DNA of 64,000 nucleotides from Sphingobium indicum BiD32 (GCF_000382885.1 NZ_CAVK010000055.1:1-64000); one strand, 5' to 3'; counted from the stretch's first letter, positions 48,092 through 60,109 are shown. Notes: generated by a model from the letters alone, not told the origin. Made by a program: numbers and translations.

Positions 48092-50677
48092 CTATTCCAG
48101 CAATCGGCTACCCCACAGCGGCTTCAGCCGTTCGAGGACGAACAGCATGACAATGCTGGCGAGCGCAATGATCCCTATTTCCTCAGGAGCGACGCGCGCA
48201 AAATTGAACAAGTCGGCAATCGGAGGAATAAACTGTGTTGCCAGCAAGATCGCGGCCACTAACCCAAGCACTACGCTGAGCGCCGGATTAAACCTGCGAA
48301 GCGCCGCCATGATCGAAGAGCTGAAGCGGCGGTTGATCAGGATCAGGCTGGTGATACCGAGAACGAGCGTGAGAAAGGCGGTGGAACGGAGCTGTTCCTC
48401 GCCCATGCCCAAACTCCAAAAATAGAATGTGAGCCCCCCTGTCACGCCAAATGCCAGGCTACCCTGGATAACCGACCAACCCACCAGCCAGCGCGAAAAC
48501 AATGATGTATCCGGTCTGCGTGGCGGCCTGGCCATGACGTTGCGCTCGTCCTCCTCGGCCTCGAAGGCGAGCGAACAGACAGGATCGATGATCATCTCCA
48601 GGAAGGCGATGTGGATGGGGCCCAGCAACAAGGGCATGCCGGTCAGCAGCGGCAGCAGCGCGAGGCCAGCGATCGGAATGTGCACCGCAACGATGAAGCC
48701 CATTGCCTTGCGCAGATTGTCATAGATTCGCCGTCCCATACGGATGGCCTTGACGATCGAGCCGAAGTCATCATCGAGCAGCACGATGGCCGACGCCTCG
48801 CGGGCAACATCGGTGCCGCGTCCGCCCATGGCGATGCCGATATGTGCCGCCTTGAGCGAAGGCGCATCGTTTACGCCGTCGCCCGTCATGGCGACGATTT
48901 CTCCCGATGCCTTCAACGCCTCGACGAGACGTAGTTTCTGTTCCGGCATGATGCGCGCACAGACGTTGACCGAGCCGATGCGCTGCCTGAGGTCGTCTTC
49001 AGACATGGCCGCCAGGTCTTCGCCCGTCAGCACATTGTCGGCATCTATCCCTGCCTGCCGCGCGATGGCGCGGGCAGTCTGCGGGTAATCGCCGGTGATC
49101 ATGATGATGCGGATGCCGGCCTCGCGGCAGTGGCGCACGGCATCGGGGACCGAAGCGCGCAGGGGATCGGCAAGGCCGACCAGGCCACGGAAAGTGAAGC
49201 TGAAGGCTCGCTGTGATTTCGGCAGTTCAGCGCCGGACCAGCGCGCATCGGCAACGCCCAGCACCCGCAATCCCTTGCTGGCCATGGCATCGATGGTGTC
49301 CTTCAGCCTCGCCTTCTCGTTTCCGGTCATACCGCAAAGTTCGGCGACCGCTTCAGGCGCGCCTTTCGTGGCGATGATCCGTTCCTCGGCCGTATCCGGG
49401 TTGCCCCACACATGCGACATCGCCAGCAGGGCGGGGTCGAGCGGATAGTGATGGTCCAGTGTCCAGCCAGCGTTCTGGCGCACCCTCACGGTTTCCGGCG
49501 CGTGTTCATCACCGAGTTCGTGGAAGGCCACTTCCATGGGGTCCAGCGGCTGCTGGGCGCTGGCCAGAATGCCGAACTCGGCGAGAAGGTGGAATTCGTC
49601 CTCCAGCAGGAGTTTCTGCTGATCGTCATGCAGCAGGATGCGGCCGTCAGGGAGACGCAGTTCGGCTATCCGCATCCGGTTCTGCGTCAGCGTGCCGGTC
49701 TTGTCGGTGCAAAGGGTCGTGGCAGCACCCAGTGTCTCGATCGCTGCCGCCCGGCGGGTCAGCACCCGGTTGCGAGACATGCGCATGGCGCCCATCGCCA
49801 TGAAGATGGTGAGCACCACCGGGAATTCCTCGGGCAGCATCGACATGCCGAGCGCTATCCCGGCCAGTGCGGCCTCCAGCCAGCTCCCGCGAAACAGTCC
49901 GTAAAGAAGGACAACGAGCACGCTGGCCGCAGCGCCCGTCGCCGCAAACCACAACACCAACCGGCGCGTCTGCTGCCTGAGGCGGGGCGCTTCGGTTTCA
50001 AGCGTGGAGAGAACACGGCCGATGCGACCGATCTCGCTGGCAAGACCTGTTGCGGTGACGGCGCAAAGCCCCGTCCCGCGCACGACCAGCGATCCCGAAT
50101 AGACGAACGGCAGGTCGTCTCCACCCGGACGCGCCATGGCCGTTGGCGCATCAGCCCCGCAGGCGGTCTTGCGGACGGCAACGGATTCCCCGGTCAGCAG
50201 CGATTCGTCGAGATGAAGCCCGTCATTTTGCGTGATCCATCCGTCGGCGGGCACCCGATCGCCTTCGGCCAGCACCACGAGATCGCCACGCGCCACCTCC
50301 CGCCCGGCGATGCGCTTCCTTGCCCCATCGCGGATGACGAGAGCCCGCGGACTGGTCAGATCGCGCAGAGCTTCGAGCGCCCGTTCGGTGCGGGTTTCCT
50401 GGACGACAGTGATGAGGATCGAAAGCCCGGCGAACGCAACCAGGATCAGGGCTTCCTGAAGGTCGCCCAGGGCCATGTATATGAGGCCCGCCCCGATCAG
50501 CATCGCCAGCATGGGTTCGCGCAGGACATCAAGGATAATGCGCGCAAATGTGCGCTGCCCGGTACGCGGCAGTTCATTGTAACCTTCCGTCCTCAGGCGC
50601 TCGGCGGCCTCGGCGTCGCTCAATCCGGAGAGCGAAGCCTGGCTTGGCTGTTGCCCCGAGATTTCAGGATTCGTCAT
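48092..50677 (-). CDS. Cation-translocating P-type ATPase
   Basis: This 861-residue P-type ATPase has the phosphorylation site CTDKTGTLTQN near residue 325, the actuator motif LTGESVAVRKT near 162, KGAPEAV and MTGDGVNDAPSLKAAHIGIA in the P-domain, and about ten membrane segments. Membrane helix 4 has PEEFP, and helix 6 reads MIIDPVCSLAFEAEEDE. These place it with SERCA/PMR-like type II pumps of uncertain ion (Ca or other divalent). It has no N-terminal metal-binding domains, so it is not a heavy-metal pump. It begins 66 nt downstream of the VIT gene in the same direction. Confidence 0.89.
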   Translation of the reverse strand: MTNPEISGQQPSQASLSGLSDAEAAERLRTEGYNELPRTGQRTFARIILDVLREPMLAMLIGAGLIYMALGDLQEALILVAFAGLSILITVVQETRTERALEALRDLTSPRALVIRDGARKRIAGREVARGDLVVLAEGDRVPADGWITQNDGLHLDESLLTGESVAVRKTACGADAPTAMARPGGDDLPFVYSGSLVVRGTGLCAVTATGLASEIGRIGRVLSTLETEAPRLRQQTRRLVLWFAATGAAASVLVVLLYGLFRGSWLEAALAGIALGMSMLPEEFPVVLTIFMAMGAMRMSRNRVLTRRAAAIETLGAATTLCTDKTGTLTQNRMRIAELRLPDGRILLHDDQQKLLLEDEFHLLAEFGILASAQQPLDPMEVAFHELGDEHAPETVRVRQNAGWTLDHHYPLDPALLAMSHVWGNPDTAEERIIATKGAPEAVAELCGMTGNEKARLKDTIDAMASKGLRVLGVADARWSGAELPKSQRAFSFTFRGLVGLADPLRASVPDAVRHCREAGIRIIMITGDYPQTARAIARQAGIDADNVLTGEDLAAMSEDDLRQRIGSVNVCARIMPEQKLRLVEALKASGEIVAMTGDGVNDAPSLKAAHIGIAMGGRGTDVAREASAIVLLDDDFGSIVKAIRMGRRIYDNLRKAMGFIVAVHIPIAGLALLPLLTGMPLLLGPIHIAFLEMIIDPVCSLAFEAEEDERNVMARPPRRPDTSLFSRWLVGWSVIQGSLAFGVTGGLTFYFWSLGMGEEQLRSTAFLTLVLGITSLILINRRFSSSIMAALRRFNPALSVVLGLVAAILLATQFIPPIADLFNFARVAPEEIGIIALASIVMLFVLERLKPLWGSRLLE

Positions 50678-50743
50678 AACTCTCGGGCCTTGCTTGCAAC
50701 CGGAATTGCCGGACTTGATCTGGGTTGCGATTCCTCAAGACGA

Positions 50744-51445
50744 TCAGACCACCGTCCCGAAGATCGTTCCGATGCCTGCCGTCAATGCCATGGCTAGAGC
50801 GCCCCAGAAGGTTACGCGCAGGGTGGCCCTCACGACCTTGGCTCCGCCAGCGCGCGCGCCGATGCCCCCGAGAAGAGCCAGAAAAATCAGCGAGGCAATC
50901 GAGACGCCCGCCACCAGCAGGGAGCGCGGCATCAGCAAGACCATGGCGAGCGGCATGGCAGCGCCAGCGGCGAATGTCGCTGCAGAGGTTAGCGCCGCCT
51001 GGATCGGGCGAGCTGCGGTCATCTCCGAAATGCCAAGTTCGTCGCGCGCATGGGCACCGAGCGAGTCCTTTGCCATCAGCTGGATAGCCACCTGTCGGGC
51101 GAGGTCTGCATCGACACCACGGTCCATGTAGATGCGTGTCAGTTCCTCGCATTCGTAATCCGGCTGGCCGGCTAGCTCTGCCTGCTCGCGGGCGAGATCG
51201 GCTTGTTCGGTGTCCGATTGGGAACTGACGGAAACATATTCGCCCGCAGCCATGGACATGGCCCCGGCGACGAGGCCGGCGACGCCTGCGATCAGAACCT
51301 CGGAGGTGGCGGTGGATGCCGCTGCCACGCCTACGATTAGACTGGCCGTCGAAACGATCCCGTCATTGGCCCCGAGAACAGCCGCCCGCAACCAGCCGAT
51401 GCGCGAGACGAGATGGCTTTCCGGGTGTAGGTGAAGTCGGGACAC
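50744..51445 (-). CDS. VIT-family (CCC1-like) Fe/Mn transporter
   Basis: The start is placed at GTG 51445 (VSRLHLHPESHLVSRIGWLR) because AGGAG lies 8 nt upstream; an ATG at 51463 would place that site inside the gene. The 233 residues have the VIT pattern: GWLRAAVLGANDGIVSTASL, AMSMAAGEYVSVSSQSDTEQ, an acidic cytoplasmic metal-binding segment and paired C-terminal helices. VIT/CCC1 proteins move Fe(II)/Mn(II) by proton exchange. It lies upstream of the P-type ATPase in the same direction, suggesting a divalent-metal operon. Confidence 0.9.
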   Translation of the reverse strand: MSRLHLHPESHLVSRIGWLRAAVLGANDGIVSTASLIVGVAAASTATSEVLIAGVAGLVAGAMSMAAGEYVSVSSQSDTEQADLAREQAELAGQPDYECEELTRIYMDRGVDADLARQVAIQLMAKDSLGAHARDELGISEMTAARPIQAALTSAATFAAGAAMPLAMVLLMPRSLLVAGVSIASLIFLALLGGIGARAGGAKVVRATLRVTFWGALAMALTAGIGTIFGTVV

Positions 51446-51563
51446 CGGTGTTTCTCCTGACATTGACGTTAAACTTAATTGCAAAATATTGATCGGTATC
51501 CGGTAGATTGAATCGTGTCCGCCCTGAACAATCCGAATAGAAAGGCAGAGGCGGCACGAGACA

Positions 51564-53126
51564 TCACGGCCCGATGTCGTCTACATCGCTCCTGAACTGC
51601 TTGCCGGCATCTTTGCCAAAGCCAAGCGCCTCTGCAACGGCAACATTCCAGCCGTAGGGATCTGTCCGGTACGTCACCTGGTTGGCCTGGCTCACATAGA
51701 CGGTGCGATAGAGCAGCCTGACGGGTATCGCTTCGGGGAACCTGACGTAAGCGATCTTGCCGCTCGCACGCGCCCTGGACCATTGGTCGGCGATACCCTG
51801 CTGTTCAGCGAGCATTTGGGCAAAACCCAGCGCGTCACTGACGCGGACGCAACCATGGCTCAATTGACGCTGGTGCTTGTCGAACAGCGTTTTTGCGGGC
51901 GTGTCGTGCAGATAGATTGCCAGGCTGTTTTGCAGGTCGAACTTGACGAGGCCAAGCGAGTTGCGGGGCCCGGGCCCTTGAACGATCCAGCCGTTGCGCC
52001 AGCTCATGTTGTTGCGCCGGAAATAGGCTGCACTTTTTCCGGCCAATTCCCCCCTCTGGATCGATTTCGGCACCGTCCATGTGGGATTGGCAACGAGGCG
52101 GAACATGGAAGTGGATATTTGCGGCGTTTCCTTGCCCGGCTTGCCGACGACGACGTTGCGCTGATCGACCAGTTCGCCATCGCGGAAATAGCTCAGTTCA
52201 GCCGCCGCAGTATTCACGTCGATGCGTGTCGCCGGTGGCTCGCGTGTGAGCCAGCGCAATCGTTCCATCGCCACCGCAATCGACCGCGCATGGTCGCCAG
52301 GCCGCACATTGAGAATGGATAACGTATCGACGCCGATGACACCGTCATCCCTGATGTCGTAGTCGTGCTGGAAGGCCTTCACGGCCCTTACGATACCTAC
52401 GGTGTAAAGGGTGCCATCTACGGGCTGCGATGGCGAGGCCTCGGTCGTCACCGGCATAGCCAGGTAGCGATGTTCCACGAGCGCCGTCACGATCTGGGGG
52501 ATCCGTGGATCCCGGTCGCCTGGATGGATCAGGTCTCCGCTGGCAATCTGCGCGACGTTCTCCTGGGACGCTGCCTTTTGCTGCTGCAGGTAGGTGTCCG
52601 CCAAAGCGCGATACTCAGGGGTATCCGGCGCGAGGCTATCCAGCCACGCATCCACCCGGCCAGCCCGAACCGCTGTGGCCAATCCTGATGCGAGATCTAC
52701 CTCAGGGCGAGGATGGGTGTATATGGTGTGGAGCTTCGCTGGATCAGCGACACCGCGAGCCAGCGCGCCTGCGAACATCAGGGCAGCACTGGTCAGGGCA
52801 ATCTCGCGCGCTGGGGCGGATAGCTTCGATAATTCCGGGTGAAAATGCACGCGGTCCAGGCCGTGGTCCGCCCGCTTTCCAAGCGCGGCCCTCAATGCCT
52901 GCTCTGCACGCGGCGACCAAATGGCCGCCCAGTCGGCCTTTTCGTAGAACTCGCGGACTTGTGTGTCCTGCGCCTCTGCCTGCAATTCCGCAGCTGGAAT
53001 GCTCGGGGGGAGCTCAGAAAGTTCTGATTGAGCCTCAGGTTCCCTTGTTTTGCTTACCTCTGGACCGCTGCAACCGGCAGTCAGCACAAGGACCACCGGA
53101 AAAATATGTTTTAGTTTCAAAGGCAC
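51564..53126 (-). CDS. YcbB/LdtD-like L,D-transpeptidase
   Basis: This 520-residue lipoprotein has a signal peptide with lipobox TAGC (Cys19), a peptidoglycan-binding-like region (VKAFQHDYDIRDDGVIGVDT) and the YkuD catalytic domain with LSHGCVRVSDALGFA near 437: His, Gly, the nucleophilic Cys and Arg are all present. It makes 3-3 peptidoglycan crosslinks, which support walls under beta-lactam or envelope stress. The YcbB-type capping subdomain is included. It is transcribed toward the VIT gene but 118 nt separate them. Confidence 0.9.
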   Translation of the reverse strand: MPLKLKHIFPVVLVLTAGCSGPEVSKTREPEAQSELSELPPSIPAAELQAEAQDTQVREFYEKADWAAIWSPRAEQALRAALGKRADHGLDRVHFHPELSKLSAPAREIALTSAALMFAGALARGVADPAKLHTIYTHPRPEVDLASGLATAVRAGRVDAWLDSLAPDTPEYRALADTYLQQQKAASQENVAQIASGDLIHPGDRDPRIPQIVTALVEHRYLAMPVTTEASPSQPVDGTLYTVGIVRAVKAFQHDYDIRDDGVIGVDTLSILNVRPGDHARSIAVAMERLRWLTREPPATRIDVNTAAAELSYFRDGELVDQRNVVVGKPGKETPQISTSMFRLVANPTWTVPKSIQRGELAGKSAAYFRRNNMSWRNGWIVQGPGPRNSLGLVKFDLQNSLAIYLHDTPAKTLFDKHQRQLSHGCVRVSDALGFAQMLAEQQGIADQWSRARASGKIAYVRFPEAIPVRLLYRTVYVSQANQVTYRTDPYGWNVAVAEALGFGKDAGKQFRSDVDDIGP

Positions 53127-53213
53127 GGGCGGTCATCTTCCAAGCTTGATGGCGTAAGCGCCGATACATCCGTGCTCTACCTCGCCAGTTCAATTGATGC
53201 GCTTATTGGAACC

Positions 53214-55220
<2,007 letters not shown>

Positions 55221-56111
55221 ATGCAAAACCTTCTTCCGATCATCATTTCCGCAATGCTTCTGGGCGCTTGTGATCGTCAGGAAGATGCCAGGAACGGCAG
55301 CAGCGCCTCGGCAGCAGATGAACGGCGTTCGGACTCACCAACGATTGCTGCCGCGAAGCGCCCGGACGCGCATTGGGTCTTGCAGGCAAACGCTGAGGCC
55401 ACCGTGCTGGTCCTGCAAACGCAAGCCGGCCACCCGATCCTGTCGCTTACCTGCCCCTCGGAGGAAAAACGGCTACAGGTCAATGTACCCGGCTTCACGC
55501 CGATCGGCAGCGAGGACCGGCTGTCGATCGGCAGTGCCGGCGAAGTGGAAGCGCTTGTTGCCGATTTCCGTGGCGATCGCCAGCTTGGCGGCGTCACTGC
55601 GACGGGAGCGGTGCCGTCCAACCTCGCGGCGCTCGTGGGCGGCCCGGTCTCGGCAAGCTATGGCTCCCAGACCAGCGGTCCCCATCCTGCTGTGCCCCAG
55701 GACGTTGTCAGGTCGTTCGTCGCCGGCTGCCGCAACCGGCCAGCAGCGGGGACGCCGCACGCGGGAATGCCAGGCCGACTGGTCAGCCCCTGCCTCGTTC
55801 AGGACGGCCGGGAACTTTCGGCACAGCCCATGCGCGCAATCGGCACCGAACCGTTCTGGGCCGCGCGAATCGAAGGTCGCTGCGTAACTTATTCCCACCC
55901 GGAGGATCAGCCCGGCACCCGGCTCTGGACCCGGTACACGGCAACGCAGCATGGTGGCATGTGGACGGGCGCGCTTGACGGTCGACCGTTCGTATTGCGG
56001 ACCCGTAAGGCACCCAGCTGTTCGGACGGCATGTCGGACAAGAGCTACCCTGTGGCCGTTGAGCTTATGGTCCATGACGAGCGGCGGAAGGGCTGCGCCG
56101 AACCGGTGTGA
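55221..56111 (+). CDS. COG3650-like lipoprotein
   Basis: The start is taken as ATG 55221 (MQNLLPIIISAMLLGACDRQ), since this gives a clean lipoprotein signal with lipobox LGAC (Cys17); ATG 55209 is possible. The 296 residues comprise an unrecognised middle region rich in Gly/Ser and a C-terminal domain (about 200-296): MRAIGTEPFWAARIEGRCVT, TRYTATQHGGMWTGALDGRP and SDKSYPVAVELMVHDERRKG, typical of COG3650 periplasmic proteins. Function is unknown. Its codon use resembles the neighbours. Confidence 0.8.
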   Translation: MQNLLPIIISAMLLGACDRQEDARNGSSASAADERRSDSPTIAAAKRPDAHWVLQANAEATVLVLQTQAGHPILSLTCPSEEKRLQVNVPGFTPIGSEDRLSIGSAGEVEALVADFRGDRQLGGVTATGAVPSNLAALVGGPVSASYGSQTSGPHPAVPQDVVRSFVAGCRNRPAAGTPHAGMPGRLVSPCLVQDGRELSAQPMRAIGTEPFWAARIEGRCVTYSHPEDQPGTRLWTRYTATQHGGMWTGALDGRPFVLRTRKAPSCSDGMSDKSYPVAVELMVHDERRKGCAEPV

Positions 56112-56143
56112 GGCGGGTTTGCTGTTTCTGAACTATGCAATCG

Positions 56144-56184
56144 GCAAAAAAAGCGGTTCGCCAGACCAAGTCCAGGAACCGCTT
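56144..56184 (-). terminator. Rho-independent terminator
   Basis: AAGCGGTTC (56151-56159) and GAACCGCTT (56176-56184) form a perfect 9-bp stem. On the minus strand the hairpin is followed directly by T7 (the A-run at 56146-56152). It would end minus-strand transcripts such as that of the truncated LysR gene. On the plus strand it has no T-tract. Confidence 0.7.
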
Positions 56185-56429
56185 TGAAAGTCAGGATCAC
56201 GCAGCACAAAAGCCACGAGCCCTTCGGGTCGCACTTTCCCGCTTACATCCTTTCTGGATTTGCGATTGTATGGATTCGACTGATTCAGAAAAAGTCGTGA
56301 CGTGATTTGCCAATCCATCATTGTTCGCAGGGCGAGTGGATGCAACCGGCGGACACATGCCTCCGGCCGGCATTCATGCGGATGCATGGCCGCGAACAAG
56401 TCGGGCAAACCCCAGCGCAGACCGCTACG

Positions 56430-57140
56430 TCAAGACCCGGGATCGAGGATTGCGGAATTGCTCCGCAGAGCCTCAACGACAGCATCCATGACCGCCCGCA
56501 CCCGCGGCATGCCGCGCATATCGACATGCACACCGAGCCAGATATCGCGGGTGAGGTCAGGAACGTCCGTGCGGAGCCGAACCAGGCCAGGCTCCATATC
56601 GGCGCGGTAGCGCGCCAGGGCTGCGACCCCTGCCCCCGATCTCGTCGCCGATAGCTGGACTTCGCGGCTGTTCGAGCGAAAACCGATCGTCCCTTCAGGA
56701 AACACCTCACGCAGCCATTTCGCCTCGGGCAGATGATCGTCCAGCACCGTCACAAGGCGAACGGGGCCATGCTCGAGGCGCTCCGCCCAGTCCGGTGATG
56801 CATACAGTCCCATGGCGAGCGCACCGACTCGGCGCGCCGCCACCTCGTGCCCCTCAAAGCGTGACATGCGCAGCGCGATATCGGCCTCTCGCTTTGACAA
56901 GCTGAGCGAACGTGTGTCGGGAACCAACTCCACAATAATGCCAGGTTGCCTGGCTTGGAGAGCAGCGAGCGCCGGCGTGACAATCCGCGCGGCGAGCGTG
57001 TCGACGGTGGTCAGCCTGACCAAGCCTTCAAGCGAAACGTCCTTGCCGGTGATGGTGCGTTCGGCGGCCAGGACCTCGGCCTCCACGCGTTCAGCATTTC
57101 CCAGCACCGTCTCCCCAAGTGGAGTCAAGGCATAACCCCA
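56430..57140 (-). pseudogene. Truncated LysR-family regulator (copy of 23088-23960)
   Basis: From GYALTPLGETVLGNAERVEA onward this frame is nearly the same protein as the LysR gene at 23088, differing at scattered residues (TITGKDVSLEGLVRLTTVDT vs AITGKDVALEGLVRLTTVDT). The entire N-terminal winged helix is missing. The homology breaks sharply at about 57140, where unrelated sequence begins. A TTG at 57128 could initiate, but the product would have no DNA-binding domain. It is a partial gene duplicate, probably from recombination. Confidence 0.78.
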
Positions 57141-57237
57141 AATACCTCGAGCAGTTCATCGGGTGACAGGACGTGTGCGCTGCCAGTCGAGGCAGGCCAG
57201 GGATCATGCATCGGGGCACCCGTCCGCGCCAGCGCCG
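57141..57237 (-). other. Junction sequence upstream of truncated LysR
   Basis: A minus-strand frame, ATG at about 57210, reads MHDPWPASTGSAHVLSPDEL, then LEVFG, and is cut by a stop in the LysR remnant. The peptide looks coding-like but is not recognised. It may be the start of another gene fused at the breakpoint. Confidence 0.35.
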
Positions 57238-58311
57238 TCACGGGGTAATAGCGACTTTGAGCACGCCATCGCGCTGGTTCGCGAACAGATCATAGGCCGC
57301 CTCAATATCATCCAGCGCGAAACGATGCGTAACCAGCGGACGGGTATCGACCCTGCCGGAGGCGATCACGTCCATCAGCCGCCGCATCCGCTCCTTGCCG
57401 CCGGGGCACAGAGTGGTCCGGATCGTATGGTCGCCCAGCCCGGCCAGAAACGCATCAAGCGGGATGCGGAGGTCTTCCGAATAGACTCCCAGCGATGACA
57501 GCGTTCCGCCCGGGCGCAGGACCCGCATCGCGGCTTCGAAGGTTGACTGCCGGCCCAGTGCTTCGATGGCGACATCGACGCCGCGCCCGCCGGTCAGCCG
57601 CATGATCTCGGCCACCGGGTCGCTCCGGCTGAAATCGACCACCTGATCGGCACCCATACGCCTGGCCATGTCCATCCGGGCCGGAACGCTGTCGACGGCA
57701 ATGATGGTGGTCGCGCCCATAAGCCGGGCACCTGCGGTCGCGCACAGGCCGATCGGGCCCTGGGCGAAGATGGCAACGGTATCGCCAATCCTGATGGCCC
57801 CGCTCTCCGCCCCGGACAGTCCGGTCGACATGATATCCGGGCACATCAGCACCTGTTCGTCCGACAGTCCTTCGGGCACCAGCGCCAGATTGGCCATCGC
57901 ATCGGGCACGAGCACGTATTCCGCCTGGGTGCCATCGATCGTGTTACCGAATTTCCAGCCCCCCAGTGGCTTCCATCCATGCGGGGTGCCCGGGCCATCC
58001 TGCGAGTGACAGCCGCACAGCGCAGCATGGCTGTGTCCCGAGGTGCAGATCGCGCCGGCAATGACCCTCTGCCCTTCCTCGTACCCCTGGACTGCGGAAC
58101 CGAGCTTTTCGATGATGCCGACTGGCTCGTGACCGATGGTGAGACCCTTGGCCACGGGATATTCGCCTTTCAGGATATGCACGTCGGTTCCGCAGATCGT
58201 GGTCGTGGTAATGCGCACGAGCGCATCGAGCGGTCCAACGTCGGGGATCGGCTTTTCATCAAGGACGATGCGCCCCGGCTCGACGAAGATCGCGGCTCTC
58301 ATTTTTGGCAT
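57238..58311 (-). CDS. Zinc-dependent alcohol dehydrogenase
   Basis: The start is ATG 58311, behind GGAGGACATC. The 357-residue medium-chain dehydrogenase has catalytic zinc ligands in TICGTDVHILKGEYP and GLTIGHEPVGIIEKLG, cysteine-rich structural-zinc segment AICTSGHSHAALCGCHSQ (altered spacing from the classic four Cys) and a Rossmann dinucleotide fold near 170-200 (FAQGPIGLCATAGARLMGAT). Such proteins reduce or oxidise small alcohols and aldehydes with NAD(P). Substrate unknown. It is divergent from the membrane-protein gene at 58549. Confidence 0.9.
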   Translation of the reverse strand: MPKMRAAIFVEPGRIVLDEKPIPDVGPLDALVRITTTTICGTDVHILKGEYPVAKGLTIGHEPVGIIEKLGSAVQGYEEGQRVIAGAICTSGHSHAALCGCHSQDGPGTPHGWKPLGGWKFGNTIDGTQAEYVLVPDAMANLALVPEGLSDEQVLMCPDIMSTGLSGAESGAIRIGDTVAIFAQGPIGLCATAGARLMGATTIIAVDSVPARMDMARRMGADQVVDFSRSDPVAEIMRLTGGRGVDVAIEALGRQSTFEAAMRVLRPGGTLSSLGVYSEDLRIPLDAFLAGLGDHTIRTTLCPGGKERMRRLMDVIASGRVDTRPLVTHRFALDDIEAAYDLFANQRDGVLKVAITP

Positions 58312-58548
58312 GATGTCCTCCGGGGCGGATCTTGGGTCAGCAGCGGTCTTGAACGAAGCGATTCTCGTCCAGTCACCAACTTCGCCAACTATAGCGCGCT
58401 TGCGCGAAGAAAGAACGACACTGTCGGCTCACCCAGGCAATCGGCATTTCGGAGCGAACCGGGGCTCTGATTTCGAAGACTTCGCCGCGTTACAGTGCCT
58501 GTGCTAGAAATGCGGCAAACAAGCCAGGCTCGCGAAAGGGAAGTACCA

Positions 58549-59130
58549 GTGCTCAGACCACCACCGAGCCCGGATCCCGGACTGATCGGATTGAGCGTCG
58601 CCAACCCGAACGACCTGTTCCATGCCTTCGACCCCTCGCCCATGGTCGGCCGCGACCTCGACGACGAAGTCGAACAATACATTCTGGAAAGCGCGCTCGA
58701 AGCGCCGCAGACCCGGTATCAACTCGTGATCCATGCCCCGGAGGACAAGATCGGTCTGCCGGAAACTGCCCAAATACCGGACGCGATCAGGCAATATTTC
58801 CTCTACAAGCTCGAGGTCTACCAAAGGCACCTGCGCATCAGGATGCTCGACTGGCGCCGATCGCTTTTCACTGGCCTTCTGTTTCTGGCGATCTGCTGGG
58901 GCCTGGGAATGGTGGCAATGAACCAGATTCCGGAACCCTATGGTGATTTCTTCAGGGAGGGACTGCTGATCATCGGATGGGTGGCGAACTGGAAGCCCTT
59001 CGAATTCTTCCTTTACGACCGGCGCCCGATGGTAAGGCAGCGCAATGTTCTCAAGGCTCTGTCCGAAATGGCCATTTCGATCCGCCCTGCAGACCGGAAT
59101 CCTCAGACTGACGCAGCGGCGCAGCCTTAG
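58549..59130 (+). CDS. Membrane protein of unknown function
   Basis: The start is GTG 58549 (VLRPPPSPDPGLIGLSVANP) with AAAGGGAAG upstream; earlier frames to 58495 lack it. The 193 residues have a soluble N-terminal part (about 1-110, with a charged helix) and a hydrophobic hairpin near 120-160 (LFTGLLFLAICWGLGMVAMN; GLLIIGWVANWKPFEFFLY). Family not recognised. It precedes the universal stress protein gene by 70 nt in the same direction, a common alphaproteobacterial pairing. Confidence 0.75.
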   Translation: MLRPPPSPDPGLIGLSVANPNDLFHAFDPSPMVGRDLDDEVEQYILESALEAPQTRYQLVIHAPEDKIGLPETAQIPDAIRQYFLYKLEVYQRHLRIRMLDWRRSLFTGLLFLAICWGLGMVAMNQIPEPYGDFFREGLLIIGWVANWKPFEFFLYDRRPMVRQRNVLKALSEMAISIRPADRNPQTDAAAQP

Positions 59131-59200
59131 GCAGAATGCGGTAGATCAAGGCTCCTTGCACAAGGGATGATATCTAGCACGCGTGAGAGAGGAAAATCCC

Positions 59201-60043
59201 ATGATGACCGAGATTCGCGACATCCTGCTTTTCATGGTCAGCTACCCTTACCGCACGCCTGGCTGGGGACTCGATGCCTCGCTGTCACTAGCCGAGCGGT
59301 TTGACGCGCGCCTTTCCGGGGTTGTGTGCCAGACGCATATTCCGGCAGTGGGAAACTGGCTGGCCGACAAACTCGTGCACGCCAATGCACTGATTGCTGG
59401 CGAGAACGTGCGGAGCCGCGCGGCGACCACCGACCTCCTCAATGAGTTCGCGGCGTTGGTAGGCAAGGAACGACGCGGCGAGCAATTTCTCGTGGAGTGC
59501 GGACCGCTGGTCAATCCCATGGAGCCCGCGCGCATCGCCCGCACCCACGATCTGACGGTGGTGCCGGTCGAAACCAATGTCGAATTCCAAGTCGCCGCAG
59601 AAGCGCTGGTGTTCGATTCCGGACGCCCAGTGCTTCTGCTTCCCCGGCCGCGATCGGAAGGCCTCGCGATTCAGGACATTATCATCGGCTGGGACGGCAG
59701 CCGCGCTGCGGCCCGCGGCCTGACGGCGTCGTTGCCGTTCTGCCGTGCCGCCAGTTCGGTCCGCCTTGTGGCGATCTCAGGGGACAAGCCGTTCGCAGCG
59801 CAGCACGTGCTGGAAGAAGCCCAGCGTCATCTGGCTCTCCATGACATCGCTGCCCGCCTTGAGGAAGTGGAGGCTACGGGGCGCGATGCCGGCAAGGCTC
59901 TCCTCGATCACGGCAGTAGCAGCGGCGCGGACTTGCTCGTGATGGGGGCTTATGGGCATTCGAAAACCCGGGAATTCGTGCTTGGCGGTGCAACGCGTTC
60001 TGTCCTGGACGACCCGCAATTGCCGGTGCTGCTGGCCCATTAG
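59201..60043 (+). CDS. Universal stress protein, tandem-domain
   Basis: The start is ATG 59201 (MMTEIRDILLFMVSYPYRTP) behind GAGAGGAAA. The 280-residue protein has two Usp folds; the second keeps the ATP-binding GxxGxS-like segment (MGAYGHSKTREFVLGGATRS) near the C-terminus and IIIGWDGSRAAARGLTASLP at its start. The first domain is more degenerate. Usp proteins accumulate in growth arrest and low-oxygen or oxidative stress. It is followed by a second usp gene 66 nt later. Confidence 0.87.
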   Translation: MMTEIRDILLFMVSYPYRTPGWGLDASLSLAERFDARLSGVVCQTHIPAVGNWLADKLVHANALIAGENVRSRAATTDLLNEFAALVGKERRGEQFLVECGPLVNPMEPARIARTHDLTVVPVETNVEFQVAAEALVFDSGRPVLLLPRPRSEGLAIQDIIIGWDGSRAAARGLTASLPFCRAASSVRLVAISGDKPFAAQHVLEEAQRHLALHDIAARLEEVEATGRDAGKALLDHGSSSGADLLVMGAYGHSKTREFVLGGATRSVLDDPQLPVLLAH

Positions 60044-60109
60044 GCCAGCTCGCTCCGCGGGCAGGGTGCCCCGAAACGCAGCTGAAATGGATTCTTGGAA
60101 GGATAATGC

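Noticed and set aside
49412-50797. 461-residue plus-strand frame opposite the P-type ATPase
   Set aside because: Opposite a complete P-type ATPase with all motifs; it has no start signal or known domain.
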